A DNA stretch of 64,000 bases from Eulemur rufifrons. Lineage: Eukaryota; Chordata; Mammalia; Primates; Lemuridae. Below the pieces are notes generated by a model, which was given only the letters and a program-made list of their open reading frames with translations, searched no databases and was not told the origin of the DNA. Shown here piece by piece: positions 11,851-25,735 of this stretch (position 1 is its first letter; each line of letters starts with the position of its first letter). The translations under genes were made by a program, and so were the position numbers. The stretch is from assembly GCF_041146395.1 (NCBI RefSeq), contig NC_091000.1:13096501-13160500 (forward strand), given 5' to 3'.

Positions 11851-12512
11851 AGCATCATTTGGGATTGAAATTTCAGCCCCAGTGGTTTGCTTGATCTTTG
11901 TGTCATTTGTATTACTCAGAAGTGAACTTTTTTTGGGTAAAGTCTCCACCTTTCCATGTGAAGCACAGAATGGCTTGCGTCATCTGGAGGCAGCCACGCT
12001 TTCCTGGGTCCACCTCATTGCATGGGTACCTCTGGGTTAGGCACCAATCCCTGGTCCAACCAGGCAGCTTTGTCTCACAGCACACGTGTGACATTGGCCA
12101 TGACAGCTTTTGGAGCAAGTCTAGGCTCCTTTCCTCAGAAGGTTGGCAGAGGAAGAAACTACACATGTGGCAGGCATTGCAAGACAAGAAGACACTGTTG
12201 TTGACCACGATGGGCTTATAGTCAAGCTAGGAAAATACAACTAACGAGCCAATCAGAAAATATTTTTCCTTCTGTCCTTTCTTCAAAACACATTTATTAG
12301 GTGCTTACTGAGTTTCAATTTCTGTGCTGTATTCTAGTGTACAAATATGATCAAGAGATAATCTCTGCCCTTGAAGAATTTGCATTCTTGCAAGGAGGCA
12401 GACGGGAAGACAAAAAAACTGTAACATAAAATGCTAAGTGTTACTGTGACGCAGAGTGGTGGCTCAAAGGCTGGAATGAGGAACCTGGCCTGGGGTGGAG
12501 GGATTCAAGTAT
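11851..12512. other. Unassigned, with antisense L2-like patch at 12285-12420
   Basis: 'acatttattaggtgcttact' followed by 'cccttgaagaatttgcattc' resembles the antisense L2 tail. No gene is seen. Confidence 0.45.
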
Positions 12513-12772
12513 CTGAGCACTTTGGGAGACTGAGGCAGGAGGATTGCTTGAGGGAAGGAGTTCGAGACCAGCCTGGGTAACACAGCAAGACCCTGTCTCT
12601 ATAAAATATAAAAAAAAATTAGCCAGGCAGGGTGGTGGTGAGTCCCAGCTGTTCAGGAGGCTGAGGCAGGAGGATTCCTTGAGCCCAGGAGCTCAAGGGT
12701 ATAGTGAGCTATGATCGCACCACTGTAGTCCAGCCTGGGCAACAGAGTAAGATCTTGTCTCTAAAAAAAAAA
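12513..12772 (+). mobile_element. AluJ-type SINE, 5'-truncated
   Basis: Both monomers are present ('gcactttgggagactgaggc' through 'ctgggcaacagagtaagatc') with a short A tail. It lacks the lineage-specific linker, so it is older than the 3.3-kb and 17.8-kb elements. Confidence 0.8.
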
Positions 12773-13555
12773 TCTTCAACTGACAGTTTGGACGTCATTC
12801 CATGATTTCCAGAAAGGCAGTGGCTCTGGGGCAGAGGCTCTGTTTCTGCTGAGTCACCTTCCCACCTCTTGTGCAGAAGGTAGAGCTAACCCACAGCTCC
12901 TCTGATAGCACATCTGCAGCCTCAGTTTCCCCTGAACTTGCAGACATCCTAGAACTAAGGCAGGATTCCAACTCCCAGACATTTTGGAGAGCTGTGGTCA
13001 TTGAAGCCCTTAGCGACAAGAGAGCCATATGGCTAGGGAAAACCCCAGCTGCTAGATCTGCTGCACATTTAATCTGTGATATAAAAAAACATGAGCTCTT
13101 TGGCCTTCGCTGTTCCCTGCCAGAGGGGCTTGAGCAGAGGCAGTCAACAAGCAGTTTCTCTTTCAGCTTCTAAAGGACCAAGAATCACTTTTGGGGACCT
13201 GAAGCTGTACAACTGTGTGGTGTTCAGTGGGAGATGAGGAGGGGAAGGGGAGAAGGAAGCAGCCTGAGACACCCACCTTCTCAAGCCCGCAGGAGACAAC
13301 CGGGGGCGCCATTCCTAGGGAGGAGCGGTGGGTTTGGAAGTTTGATGGGTCCCTATTTGAACGTACTGGGTGCCGATGGTCGTCTGAGGAAGGCTTGAGA
13401 TACAGGCCCAGGTAAGTCAAAGCATCCTCAGCATGGAGGGAGGATTGAGATTGGGATTGTCTCAAGAGAGAAGACCCAGGAAAGATCCCTGGAGAAATAT
13501 GCCTGCAGCGTGAAGGTCCCACACTTGTGAAAAGATAAAACAGACTTACAAACAT
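12773..13555. other. No gene recognised
   Basis: Unassigned sequence of mixed composition. Open frames of up to about 100 codons on either strand match nothing I know. Confidence 0.45.
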
Positions 13556-13885
13556 CAGGACTCCTGGATAGGTGTTTTTACTAATCTGCTCATGCTGCCA
13601 CAGACTGGGTAGCTTAAATGACAGAAATTTGTTTTCTCCCTGTTCTGGAGGCTCAAAGTTCAAAATCGAGGTGTCGGCAGGTTTCTAGTGTCTCTGTGAG
13701 TCCAAATTTCCTCTTCTTAGAAGGACACCAGTCACATTGGATTAAGGACGACTCTAATGGCCTCATTTCAACTTAATCACCTCTTAAGAGGCCCTGTCTC
13801 CAAATATAACCACAATATGAGGTACTGGGGTGAGAACTTCAACATATAAATTTGGGGACAACACAGTTCAGCCCAAAACAATGTC
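13556..13885 (-). mobile_element. MaLR LTR (MST/MLT1-type), antisense
   Basis: Antisense order is visible: 'gctgccacagactgggtagc', 'ttctggaggctcaaagttca', 'aaggacaccagtcacattgg', 'cttcaacatataaatttggg'. No internal region is attached. Confidence 0.8.
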
Positions 13886-14855
13886 CCAGGTTGGGGAGAT
13901 CTTTCTCTTCTGGAAAAAAGGCTATTTTCTGGAAGCCCAAGTAGGCACTTGGGGAAAGCATCTCTCCCCTCTACACCAGGACTGGTCCCCAGGGGAAACA
14001 TCCTTCTAGAGGAGGCTGAGAAGCCACCTATGTGCCCAGGAATCGAGTCACCCACACCAATGGACTCCTTTCTCCTGGTTCTTGTTTCCAGAGGCACAGG
14101 AGTGGCTCGTGTCAACAGATTGGCGGGTTGCATGGAAAATCCTTCTTTCCATGGCCCTCAGACAGGAAGACCAGTGAGCTGCCCTGCCTAGAAACAGCCC
14201 TGAGATGGAAAGGCCACCCCAGGACGTGGGTTTGGAGCATGCTCTCTGGCTTCCTCTTTGAATACACCCAGAAAAACCTTTCCACAAATGCTCAAACCAC
14301 AAATGGACAACGTGTGTGTGGAAGGAGGAGGGCAAGAAGAGGAGCCATTGGGTGGGTTCACCAATAACTGGTTCCAGCCACCTGCCGCCATTTCCAGGGA
14401 GCCCAACCTTGCCCTGGGCATGCACCCACTCCCCTCTCCTCTGAGCTTGAGTCACATGCACTTCCTGCTGCAAAGACGCCCTGCCCTGTCTTTTGTATTC
14501 TGATCCTTTTTCCAAAGGAAGGGAGGGATTCCCTTGGAATAACTGATAGGTAACTGGAGAATAATGTCGTGGAGTCTAAATCTTTTTAATTAAATATCTT
14601 TTCTTGTATAGTTATGTACACTTAAGATGCACCCAACTGAAAACATCTATTCCTTTGTATATACGGAATTTGAACATTATATATAGCTTATATACCCAAG
14701 CTATTTTTCAGTTGTTTTTAATCTTAAAAAGAAAACTCCACCACTGAAAGAAAGGGCAGTGCTATGGCCGGAGCAAGGGGTTTGTATTTGCAAGAGCTGG
14801 GCGGGAGCGGCACCCCATCAGGAGACTGGGTGGTCACATCGCATTGCCATTCGCT
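13886..14855. other. No gene recognised; AT-rich patch at 14575-14735
   Basis: Overlapping frames at 14032-14515 on both strands (up to 155 codons) lack any domain. The AT-rich patch contains TATATA-type runs but no repeat signature. Confidence 0.4.
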
Positions 14856-15130
14856 GTCCTCAGTTCTGATCTTTAAGCTGTAGATAATAATAGTATCTAC
14901 AGCACTGAGTTGTTCTGAAAATCAAATGACCTCATATAAACTATAGGCTGCATCCTTCTGAAAATGTTATAGATTACATAGATTAGGCAGCTTGGTGTAA
15001 TAGAGCTCTGGACAGATAATTTGAAATCTGGGTTCTGATAACAATTTGGCTCTAACCCATCTGGCGACCTTGAGCAAGTCCCCTTTATATCTCCAAGGCT
15101 CATTCTTCTTATCTATAAACTTAGCACCAC
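14856..15130 (+). repeat. Two adjacent MIR fragments
   Basis: The first (to about 14945) shows 'gtagataataatagtatcta'. The second (about 14985-15130) shows 'gagcaagtcccctttatatc' and 'cttcttatctataaacttag'. Confidence 0.65.
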
Positions 15131-15134
15131 TTCT

Positions 15135-15290
15135 CTATATTAACGTGCCTCAAAGTCACCATGGCCATGTCCTGGGTCCCACCTGCAGAGATTCTAATTG
15201 CTGGTTTTGAAATGAGGCCCAAGAAGCTGTGTTTTAAACAAGCATCTTATGTGATTCTGATGCACATGGGCTGGTGACCTCACCAAGTGG
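15135..15290 (+). repeat. MER5-type DNA transposon remnant
   Basis: 'gtgttttaaacaagcatctt' and 'tgtgattctgatgcacatgg' match the MER5A non-autonomous hAT element. Confidence 0.65.
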
Positions 15291-15299
15291 ATTCCTGAT

Positions 15300-15560
15300 T
15301 TAGACCTTCATTCATTCACTCAACAAACACTTACTGAGCACCTACTATGCGTCCTAGGATCTGCTTTCCTACAGTTGACAACACCCTAGTGGGAGAGACA
15401 GCCATAAACATGTAAACAGACAAATAAATAGCACAGTGGTAGCAGTAACTACTGTGTGAAAAGTAAAACGAAGCGTGAGGACAGAGGGGACTGGAACATG
15501 CAGCGCAGCCTTCAAGGACAGTCGCTCTCGCCCGGCTCTCACCAACTACTGCGTCCAACA
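15300..15560 (-). repeat. L2 3' end, antisense
   Basis: 'cattcactcaacaaacactt' and 'gagcacctactatgcgtcct', then 'agtgggagagacagccataa', follow the antisense L2 tail. Confidence 0.7.
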
Positions 15561-16004
15561 CGTCACGCATCGAGTTCTATTAGGCACCTGTGCTGGCCCA
15601 ACTTGCTTTAGGAAGCTATAAAAAACACCAAAGAAGAATTATGGGATGCAGCTGGATGCCTGCTTCCCAGAAAGCTCGCCCTACAATTGGCAAGAAATGA
15701 GCAAATAATTCAAGAAAGTGTACAGTTAAGGGCTCCGTGGTGTGGTGCTGACCCCAAGTGTGGGGAAGTTTACCGCAGGTAGAGATCAGCTCGGGCTGAT
15801 GTGGTTAAGGAAGCTTCTGCGAAGAAGTGGCCTGGGACAGCGCTCTGAAGATGTATTCATTTGAGATAGGAACAGGCTTATGTGCAGACCAGCGGGCTTT
15901 TATCAAGACTTGTGGCTGTTTATGAGGTTGGCAAGGACGTTCAAACCTGCAGAGCTTTGGTGCCTAGAGCTACCGATAGAAGAAGCATAACCATGGGGGA
16001 AAAC
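15561..16004. other. Possible further L2 sequence
   Basis: 'agaaagctcgccctacaatt' and the following text resemble a second antisense L2 tail. Nothing else is recognised. Confidence 0.35.
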
Positions 16005-16230
16005 AGGAGACACAGGCTCTCACCTTGCCTCTGCCAGATATTAATTTGAGAGGCTTGGGTACGTCAATTAATCTCTCTGTGCTTTAATGTCTTCACCTAT
16101 AAAGGAGGGATAATAATTTATATCAACGTCTCCTACAAGATAGTATAAGGGGAGAAAGGGGATAAAACCTGGGAAGGTGGCTGGGATAATAATGGCTAAC
16201 AGGAATAAGGCTATTATTAAGTATTAACTT
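16005..16230 (+). repeat. MIR fragment
   Basis: 'caattaatctctctgtgctt' and 'cttcacctataaaggaggga' are the MIR core. Confidence 0.65.
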
Positions 16231-17605
16231 TATGATTTTGCAGCTCACGATTAGAAATCTCTGTATAAGTATACCGTGAAGAGCCTTAAAGCTATGAATT
16301 CTCTGTGAGCACTTTACCTTCAAACCCACCAGATTTTGTAGACACTAAAACCCAGTTTTCATGGTTTTATTTTCTACTGCCTGATTTTAACATTCATACA
16401 TGCTCAAACCCCTGTATCTCCTTCCATGAGGCTCCTGACTTACTACTGGGCGTTGCTTAGGCACAAAGTTGAATAGGGCCCCCAAGACATCTGCTCTGAT
16501 GTAAGCTACATAAATTTAGACCGAAAATATTGCACACTTTAAAATGTAACTTTCTAATTTTGAGCACAATTTTATTTTAATTTTGTAATTAGCCCAGGGC
16601 TCTGAGTCTGCAGCAGGGCACCAGGGGCGGGTGAGCGGAGGTGCCCCGTGTGGCACGTCTTCCTTGAGCACCACCTTAGCTCTTCAAAGGTTAGCATAAG
16701 TCAAACATGTTTAATTCAGTGTCTCTGGTCTCTTTAGACACAAGCCTGTGTCTAAAAACTAAATTATACCACCAAGCAATATATGCACATAACAGAATTC
16801 AACTTGTACCCCCTAAATCTATTAAAATTTTTTAAAAAGAGAGAAAAGTACATTATAATTCTCTGTTAAGATCGAAATTAGGATGTCATGGGCTCACACC
16901 AGGCTGTTTGCTGGAATTTCTAAGAATCTCTGTGAGCATGACCTGCAGTGCTCTGGGACATCGTGCCTTGGTTTTGCTGTCCTCTGTGTCACCGCCACGA
17001 TGGCCCACTGAGCTCTGCACCTTAGGGTGCAGACCTGGCTGCTCACTGCCACCGCCTCCCACGCCCAGCCTCCTGGGAAGGACATTCTTCTCTCTGTCCC
17101 GCAGCTCAACTGAGACGCAGTGCTGACTGTAAACCAGGTGTCGCTAGGACTGGGGACAAGAAAGGCCACACAGAGGGTGCGGACCAGGACAGCTTAGGTG
17201 CCCTCGCCATCGCCGACTGCCCACGGTGGCTTCCTTCCAAGGGTGCGGGTACCAGCACCATCCACTCCCCCCAGGGAGCATCCCCCGGTGGCTCCGTACC
17301 TTGGAACGAAGGCCACATAAACCCCAGGGAAGACAGTCCTGCTTCCCCCAGTCTCGGTCGCCTTCTTTTCCTACTCTGGGAGTAAACTCTTTTCCACAGC
17401 GGAAACACCCTTTGCTGGAGGGAAACATGCGCTCTGCCCTCAGGGCCAGGTCGCTGCCGGCCTCACCAGTCAGTGGAGTAATGGATGATGCGTTTCACCA
17501 AGTCCAGCCCACCCGTCCCGGGTGCCATCTAGAATCAGTCCTGGAGGACAGACGCTGCCTGATTCCGCCTCTGTGAGGTCCCGAGAGTAGTCAGACGCTT
17601 AGAGA
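16231..17605. other. Unassigned; probable L1 3' end at 16,700-16,845
   Basis: 'aacttgtaccccctaaatct' followed by an A/T-rich end looks like a primate L1 tail. From 16,880 to 17,600 the sequence is GC-richer with long overlapping frames on both strands and no known domain. Confidence 0.4.
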
Positions 17606-18198
<593 letters not shown>

Positions 18199-20235
18199 GA
18201 ATCCAGGCTGCGCCGTGCTGCGTCCGGGCTGGCTCTCGTGGCCGCCTGCCTGGGCGGGAGGTGAGGGAGGCCGGTCCCGGGTCCCACGGGCTGCAGGCCT
18301 CCTGTGGGCGAGCCTGCACTAGAAGACACACAGACGTTCCCCAAGAACAACAGAAACTTCCTGCTCGGGCTCAGTCCACATTTGGGGAGAAAAACAAAAT
18401 GTTTCTTCTGACTCTGCAGGGGTGCAGTTCGGCCGGTACTGACAACTGCGCTGGGCCGCAGGGTCTCTGCGAACGATGAGCACGTGCTAGCGTCACACTT
18501 GTGTCATCAAAAGACTCCTCCTGGTCTATTTCTCAAAACAAAAGGAATATTTTCAAGGCATTTAGAGCCTCTACCTGGTGAAGAAATTGCTGGCAACTTT
18601 TACATGGCGGTATTCCAGCTGCAAATAAAATACCCAAGGCTCTGCAAGCAGCTTGTGACACACAGATAGACTTTGGGGCAATATCAGAGTTGGCATGGAT
18701 TTGAAAGGTGAAACTTGAGTTCAAAGAAATGGGCCATGCTCCCCACTCCCCCTCAGCCTTCAGGAAAAGTCTGGGAGTCTGTCTGGTCCAGTGGCAACTT
18801 CTGCTGGAGTTGTCTAACGTGGGAAAGGCCCAGGCTGAACTTCTCCTAGCTGGAGGGCCCACCCAGAAATCCGAGAAATACACACCATTGAACAGCTTAA
18901 TATTCTCCACTTGTAAAGATTTTGACCACAGCCTTTAAAACAGAGAAAGGAAAAAGAACAAATTCATGTGCCGCAAGGAAATCCCACGAGAATTCCTCAA
19001 TTATGGTCCGCAAGCCCTGAACAGACCCTGCCCTGGAAGAGTCTACTCGGCACACCCCTGTGTGGTCTGTGAGCGCCAGATCACAAACACCACCCCGTCA
19101 GATCTCAGCAGGCCTGGGGGGCTCTGGGGTCCAACACACTCACCCAAGGAAAGGGGAATGCCAGCAAGTCACTGCGAACTACCCACTGTGGCCACCTACG
19201 GTACTGCGCATCTATTAAGAGAGGATTCTCTAAAGCAAGAAAAACTATCTGAACAACTGTCAAATCCAGGCCGAAGTCCACAGAGTTTGTTTACTACTGT
19301 AAACGAGATTTTCTGCCTCCCCAACTTTTCGAGAAGTTGGAAAGGAAGCTGTATATCTGTTATTTTGTTGTCTGCACAGCACCTCGACTTCTCCGTTTCA
19401 GGAACCCCCCAGCTTGGTGAGGCCAAGCTTGCCTTGCACAGTAGATAACGAAAACACAGAGGCTCATCTTCCCAGGCCCCCTTGCCACCCAGGTGACAGC
19501 CCAGGCCCTGCCAGTCCGGTGGTCCCAGCCCAGGTTTCAGACTGAAAGTGGCTGATGTGAGGAAGCAGCCACCAGGCTGATGATGGGCGGCTGAGCAGAG
19601 GTTCTGGAAGTTCCAGCCAGCCAGCGCTGTTGGCAGCCACTTGTCCAACAGAGGCAGCAGTGGGTCTTGGAGGTTGTTCTAGTGGCACAGTCTCCAGGCC
19701 TATTTCCCCAGCCTTCCTGGAGAGAGTAAGCTTCCCATTCAAAGAAACCAGAGTCTCTTTCTGTTGCTCAACATCAACGTTTTCAAATGATGTATTCTAT
19801 TAGCGCTGCATACAACAGAACCTGTATTTTATTTTAGATAAAACCCTAATTTTGCAACAAAGCATTGAAAATATTAGGATACTTTTGAAGTAATATTCAA
19901 TTCTCTAAAAACATACGCAGTTCACAACTCCTGGAGCCCAGTCTTTATGGAGAGCAGGGAAGGAGAGGAATGACCTTATATAGTTATGCACAAAATGTTT
20001 CCCAATGGTCTGAAAGAATCAATGTGGCCAACCAAAGCAAATCGGAAAATCAGGGAGGGCCAGACACGAGGAAGAGCCCATCTCAGAATCCAGCCCAGGG
20101 AATATGGGGCTGCAGAGGGAACAGTCCTTGTTTTCTTTCTGTCTCCCCCATCCATCCTCCTCCGTTGTTCAAGGACAGAGTGTCGCCCATCACACACAAG
20201 GAGGCCCCTGCAGGGACTCGGGGAAGCAAGGCAGA
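18199..20235. other. No gene recognised
   Basis: Largely unique-looking DNA. Open frames up to 160 codons occur on both strands (18,966-19,448 plus; 19,196-19,648 minus) but overlap each other and have no domain or codon signature. Confidence 0.45.
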
Positions 20236-20395
20236 AAACAGGTGCGTTGAACATGGGTTCAAAGCCCTGGCCCTAAATAGGGCTGTTCTCCAGCTGTGAG
20301 CTGGGACCTCTGATGAACAATGCATGTGGTCACTCGGGTCCTCAGTTTCCTCCCTTGTAAAATAAGGGGAGGAGAATGATTTAAATCAGGAGTTC
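20236..20395 (+). repeat. MIR fragment
   Basis: 'cctcagtttcctcccttgta' then 'aaataaggggaggagaatga' is the MIR core. Confidence 0.7.
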
Positions 20396-21785
20396 TCAAA
20401 TCCTCATGCAAGAACTGGTGCTGGACTGTGAAAAAGTTTTCATTTTTTACAAGTTGATGTAGAAACAAGAAAATCACCACAACAGAAAAGTAATGATTTC
20501 TTCATAAAGGTATTTCTATTAAAATACTGAGAAGTTCCATTTTTTAGTAATTCACTTTAGGTGTGGATTATATCATGGTAATGATGGTAGGTAATAGGTG
20601 TTTTTATTAATAATTATTTTATTTGAGTGAATAAAAAGTTGGCAACTCAATATAGGCTTTCCAAATCCTGTTTTGAAATTTTATCAATTTGTGAGATCCA
20701 AAATTCTGGTAACTCTTAGATTAACTGAACTCTCTAAGGTTTCTTGTACTTTAAACGTGTTGCGTGTATGGATTTAACTCAGTAGAAGGACCTGGAGAGT
20801 ATCTAAATAGTTGAGAGTCAGATTTTAATTTAACATTAAAAACTGAGTGTAATACTTGGGCAGTGATACACTTTTTTAGTACTGGTTAAACTGAACAGCT
20901 ATTCCTGTCTTAGTCTTTGCCATCTGCTGTAAATGGACCAAAGCAAAGACTGCGTGGCTGCCGTTAGCAGTGGATGAAAAGTTACCTGTGACTTCAGCCA
21001 GCTGTCTACACTCTTCCCGAAAACCTTGAGGGAGGACGTTGTCCCAACCTTTTGCCTGGGTAGCGGTCAGTGCTCAGGCTGTCACCGACTCTTCCTTCCG
21101 CTTCTGTGCCTGCCTGGCTGTCACAGAGCTGGGCTGAACTCAGCACGTGTCTGAACGGCCCTCAGTTCAGAAACAGGTGGGGCTGACCTCAACTGGCAGG
21201 GCCCTGTGCAGATAACTTTGTGCTTAGAGAATAGTGGGTTATTTCAAAGTTTATGAGTTGCTTAAATAGTGTTTATTTCCATCCACGGTATAAGGACCTA
21301 TGCAGTCTGCTGGGGATAGAGAAATGACAGGAATCTTCATTATGCTCATATTTAAAAGGTAACTACATTTGCAATATGGAGCGTCACTAATTTTAAAAAT
21401 GTCCTATTGTTTAGTTTTCTGTTTTCTCCCAGGTATCCTGGGTACCACTCAAGGTACCACTAGTCTGAGCTAGGGTCTTTGTTTAAACTGTGTCCCTTGC
21501 ATTCATTCAGAGTACTTGTCTCAATCTGTGATGGGATGTAATTACATACATTTATTTATGTGACTATTTGAATAACAGCCACCTTCCCCTCTGGGTGAAA
21601 AATACTAAGAGATCCAGGATTAGGTCTGTTTTTGTTACCATTGTGTGTCCAGCACACAGCAGGCACCCAAAAGATGTTTACTGGTTGAACAGGCAAGATG
21701 TATTTTTCTCTGCTTCAGGTCAAACTCTCAAAAAATGCTTGTTTGCTCTCAAGAACCAATTTTCTGCTACTCTGTACCTTCAAAT
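20396..21785. other. AT-rich unassigned DNA
   Basis: No gene and no clear repeat family. The AT-rich block at 20,450-20,900 could be a very old repeat or unique sequence. Confidence 0.4.
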
Positions 21786-21789
21786 CTAA

Positions 21790-21945
21790 TGGCTTCAAAT
21801 CTATACAAAACCAAATCACAGTGACGATACTGATTATAAAATGAATAAGTTCTGGGACTCAAATGTGCAGCATGGTGACTATGGTTAATAATACTGCATT
21901 GTACACTTGAAATTGCTGAGAGAGTATATCTTAAATGTTCTCACT
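21790..21945 (+). repeat. L1M 3' end
   Basis: 'ggtgactatggttaataata' and 'tgcattgtacacttgaaatt' are L1 tail phrases. A GGAA/GAAA purine tract follows at 21,946-21,996. Confidence 0.65.
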
Positions 21946-21996
21946 ATAAAAAGAAAGAAGGAAGAAGGGAGGGAAGGAAGAAAGAAGGAAAGAAAT

Positions 21997-23765
21997 CAGT
22001 TTGCTATACTGGCCTTGTTAACAGTTGCGGCAGGACATGAATACAGGAAAACAGTAATTTTAAAAGTTTATGCATTATCCCAGAAATAATGTGATAGAAT
22101 TCAGACTACTGGTTGGCTTTGGGGAAGAATGCAGAGGTGTGTAGGGTGCCCAAAGTACCTGCAATATTCTCTTTCTTAAACATCTGAATCAAACATGTCA
22201 AAATGAGAAGTTTTCATTAAGCTGCTTATTGTGAAGAGTTATATTCTTTATAATGCTCTAATTTTCTGTATTTCTGAGATATATGATAATTTAAAAAATG
22301 ATTTTTAAAAAAGGTGCTGATACTAACACTTTGGAACCTGAATATTAGGAGAAATCAACTGACAACCTATGTAAGCTTTTTCTGGAATCCCTTTACTGCT
22401 TAACAGTTGTCGAGCTCTTAATAGTTCTAGAACTGACCTAAATTGGTCACAAGAAAAGGGGATGAACTTTCTGAGTTGGATTTTTGTTCTCTTCTTTAAT
22501 GACAGAATTTTCCAGAAGCCAGGACAGCCTGGCTCAACCCAAGCTGGCTTCTTTTAACCACGGGCTGGAGGAGGCACCTCCCTCCCAGCAGGGCAGGGCG
22601 GGCCCTGGGAACAGGGGAAAGGTTATTCCAGGGCGGTGAGGAGGCGGTGCCCAGACGAGTCCCGGCAGGGGCTTGGCCCGGCAGGTGCGGGCTGCGTGCC
22701 AGGGAAGGAGATGGCTCCAGAGCAGAGCCACTCCGGACTCCAGGTCATGAGGCCCCCAGAGCTGCTGCAGGGCCCACCCCGAAACCCAGAGTAGAGAACT
22801 GGCTTCAGACACCCCTTGTCAAGGCCACCTCTGTGCAGCTACCTGTGCAGCTTCTCTGAATTTGTGACTCGAGATGGGGGGACCCACACCCAGCCTCCCG
22901 AAGGGCACTGCAGGTCACCCTGGTGATGGGACACCGTTCACGGGACTCAGGGAGATTTTCCTCGTTCCTATGAACACTTTCCAAGTCTGCTGCTGCCATC
23001 TGCCGTCCCCCCACCAACGATGGGTTCCTCCTGTGCAGTAAACGGTGGGCCAGTTGGATTCAGTTTGTTGTTTGGAGGGAGAGGGGAAGTGAGACCGGGA
23101 TTCCTGCACCGCCCTTTTTCCTCCTCCCTGGTCTAGATAAATGGAGGGTATTTTCCAATGCCCCACCCCTTAGCCTGCTGTTGTCGCACAGAAAACTCAC
23201 CTACTTGGGACATCTTTGGTGCCTGCCAAACCTCTGCGAGCCCCTGCAGGGCTCAGCCACCGTTCCGCTGAGTATTTTCTCCCAAGTCTCCCCTGCAGGT
23301 CGCTTCAGCATGCAGCTGAAGCTTCATTGCTCATCTTCCCCAAGGCCCTTGCCCTTCAGAATTCTGCATTTCTGTCCTGGGTACTGTCGTACCCAAGCGC
23401 CACCTGCTTCTTGCCCATCCCCACAGGCTGTCAGTGACCAAGCCCACACAGCGCCTCTCCATTCATTCATCCTCGCCTGTCACGCTGACCCTCTGGGCCA
23501 GGCCTCGGTGGCCTGATGGCCACACAGTCACTAGCACTTGCTGAGTGGTCTCAGCCTCCATTCTTGCATCAGGTGGACACACAGACTGGGCCCGTGACTC
23601 TCCCAGGGGACTTGCTCGGCCACCGAGGGCTGGGCCTTCCCGCACACCTGCTGAAACAGAATCTCTGGAGGTGGGACTGCGGAATGGGACTTCACACTTA
23701 GATCCCAAAGCTCAACCACAGTCTAAATTCCTTGTACTATTAATACTTCATCACCAGGAGAACGT
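21997..23765. other. Unassigned; L1-like end near 22,240-22,310 and GC-rich patch 22,540-22,800
   Basis: No gene recognised. The GC-rich patch has open frames on both strands without a known domain. About 23,570-23,700 weakly resembles a MER5 element. Confidence 0.35.
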
Positions 23766-23769
23766 GGTG

Positions 23770-23935
23770 ACAACATAGACTCGGGAGCCACACTCCTCAG
23801 GCTCAGAACCCGGGTGATCACTGGCTGATTGTGTGACCTTTATCAACTGATTTAACCTCCGGAGCCTCCATTTCCTCATCGGTCGAGGGGGCGTCAGTGT
23901 GAGGCTCAGACGCAGTGATTACGTGAAGCATCTAG
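23770..23935 (+). repeat. MIR fragment
   Basis: 'tgattgtgtgacctttatca' and 'gcctccatttcctcatcggt' give the MIR order. Confidence 0.75.
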
Positions 23936-24399
23936 ACCAGCGTGAGGGCTCTTCCCGGCTGAGTTGTTCCCACCCAGCACATCAGCCACGGGTAGGTTTT
24001 TCATTCCAAAATACCACTTTCGTCAAGTCGCTCTCCTCACTCGAAACCATCCAGTGCTTACACAAAGGGTATGGGAAGCAGGGAGAAAAAATAATTTTAC
24101 ATGCAGAACCCTGACAAACAGTCCCCAGCCAGGAGATCAAGGACAATACCAACAGAGACAAGGCAACTCGATAGTAAGCACCCTACAGCGTGGGGAGAGG
24201 GCACCCGGCCTCTCCGGTCTTCCTCCAAAACCCACAGCCCCAGCCTACCCGTGAGAAAAATATCAGAAAATCCAAATGAAGGACCACGCTACAAAACACC
24301 TGAGAGCTCTCCTCAAAATCGTCTGGGTCATCAAAATCAAGGAAAGTCTGAGAAACTGTGTGACCAAGGGGGGCCAAAGGAAACGTGACAACTAAATGA
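23936..24399. other. No feature recognised
   Basis: Unassigned, with overlapping short frames only. Confidence 0.45.
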
Positions 24400-24840
24400 A
24401 ATGTGGGGACCTGGTTGGGACATGAGGTACAAATTAAGGAAACCTGAAATCAGCATGGACTGCAGTTAACGATAATGTATAAATGTTGGTTCCTTTATTA
24501 CAATAAATGTGCTGTGCTAGCATATTGATAATGATACTAGGAGAAGCTGAGTGTACCGTACACAGGTGAGTACAATTTGGGTGGGTGTTCTGCATGGAAT
24601 CCTGGAAGAGAAAAAGGGCATTAGGGGAAAACTAATGAAATATTAATGCAGTTCGGGCTTTAGTTAATAATGTATCAGTACTAGCCCATTAGCTGTGACG
24701 GATGTACCACAGTAATGTAAGATCTTAACTTTAGGGGAAACTGGGCAACAGGTATATGGGAACTCTCTGTATTATCCTGGCAACTTTTTGGTGAATCTAA
24801 AACTATCCTAAAATTTAAAAAAGTTTGTTTGAATGAAACA
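24400..24840 (+). repeat. L1M 3' UTR
   Basis: 'ggatgtaccacagtaatgta', 'ggggaaactgggcaacaggt' and 'ctaaaactatcctaaaattt' match the old L1M tail. Confidence 0.75.
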
Positions 24841-25329
24841 AGGAAAGTCTAAGGACTCCCACCATCTATAGCATCGGTCTGGCTTCTGCCCCAGCTCCCT
24901 CCGCTCTCGAGAGGAACCTTCCCCTCTGCCCTTGCTGGTCTTCCAAGGCCACCCCAGTGGCCCCCAGCAGCCACTCTGCGCTGGGCCCCAGCACGCCGCG
25001 TTCTGCCTCAGTCTCCGCAACCACCTTTCAAAACTCAAGATCCCACCCGACCACGGCGCCCAGGGCCACTGGCTCTTCTTCCTCCTTTCCTGCCCCGAGC
25101 CCTCAGACACCCTGACGGCTCCCTCCTCAGTTCTCCTGCCGAGTTCCTCTTTCTCTCCTTCCTGTTTTGCATTTTTCCAGTTATTGTTGTCGAATCCGTC
25201 TCTCCCCTACTGCAAACCCTACTCCATGGCAGAACCGTCACACTTCTCTGTGTCAGTTACCATGTTCCTCCAACCCTCCAGGTCACCTGCCTCCATGCCA
25301 CAGAGTCCGTGCAAATGTTTGGGGCTTTA
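24841..25329. other. No gene recognised
   Basis: GC-richer, pyrimidine-biased DNA. The 132-codon plus-strand frame at 24,932-25,330 has no known domain and competes with minus-strand frames. Confidence 0.45.
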
Positions 25330-25735
25330 AAAAATGTTTTCATCATAGTAAAATATACTTAACATAAAATATACCATTTAACCATTATTGCATGTACAGT
25401 TCAGTGGCATTAAGCACATTTGCATTGTTGTGCAACCATCACCACCGTCCACCTCCAGAACTTTTTCATCTTCCCAAGCAAAACTCTGTCCGCATGAAAC
25501 ACTAACTCCCCATTCCCGCTCCTCCAGCCCCTGGCGACCACCATTCTGACTTTTGTCTTTATGAATTTGACTGTTCTAGGAGCCTCATATAAATGGAATC
25601 ATACAGTAGTCACCCTCTTGTGACTGGCTTACGTCACTTAGTATAAAGTTTCCAGGGTTCATCCATGTTGTAGCATGTGTCAATATTCATCCTTTTCTAA
25701 GGCTGAATAATATTTTATTGTATGCATATAACACC
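25330..25735 (-). repeat. L1M fragment, antisense
   Basis: 'gcacatttgcattgttgtgc', 'cctggcgaccaccattctga' and 'ggaatcatacagtagtcacc' are classic antisense L1 phrases. Confidence 0.8.

Noticed and set aside
13163..13663. 166-codon minus-strand frame
   Set aside because: Runs into the antisense MaLR LTR at 13,556 and has no domain.
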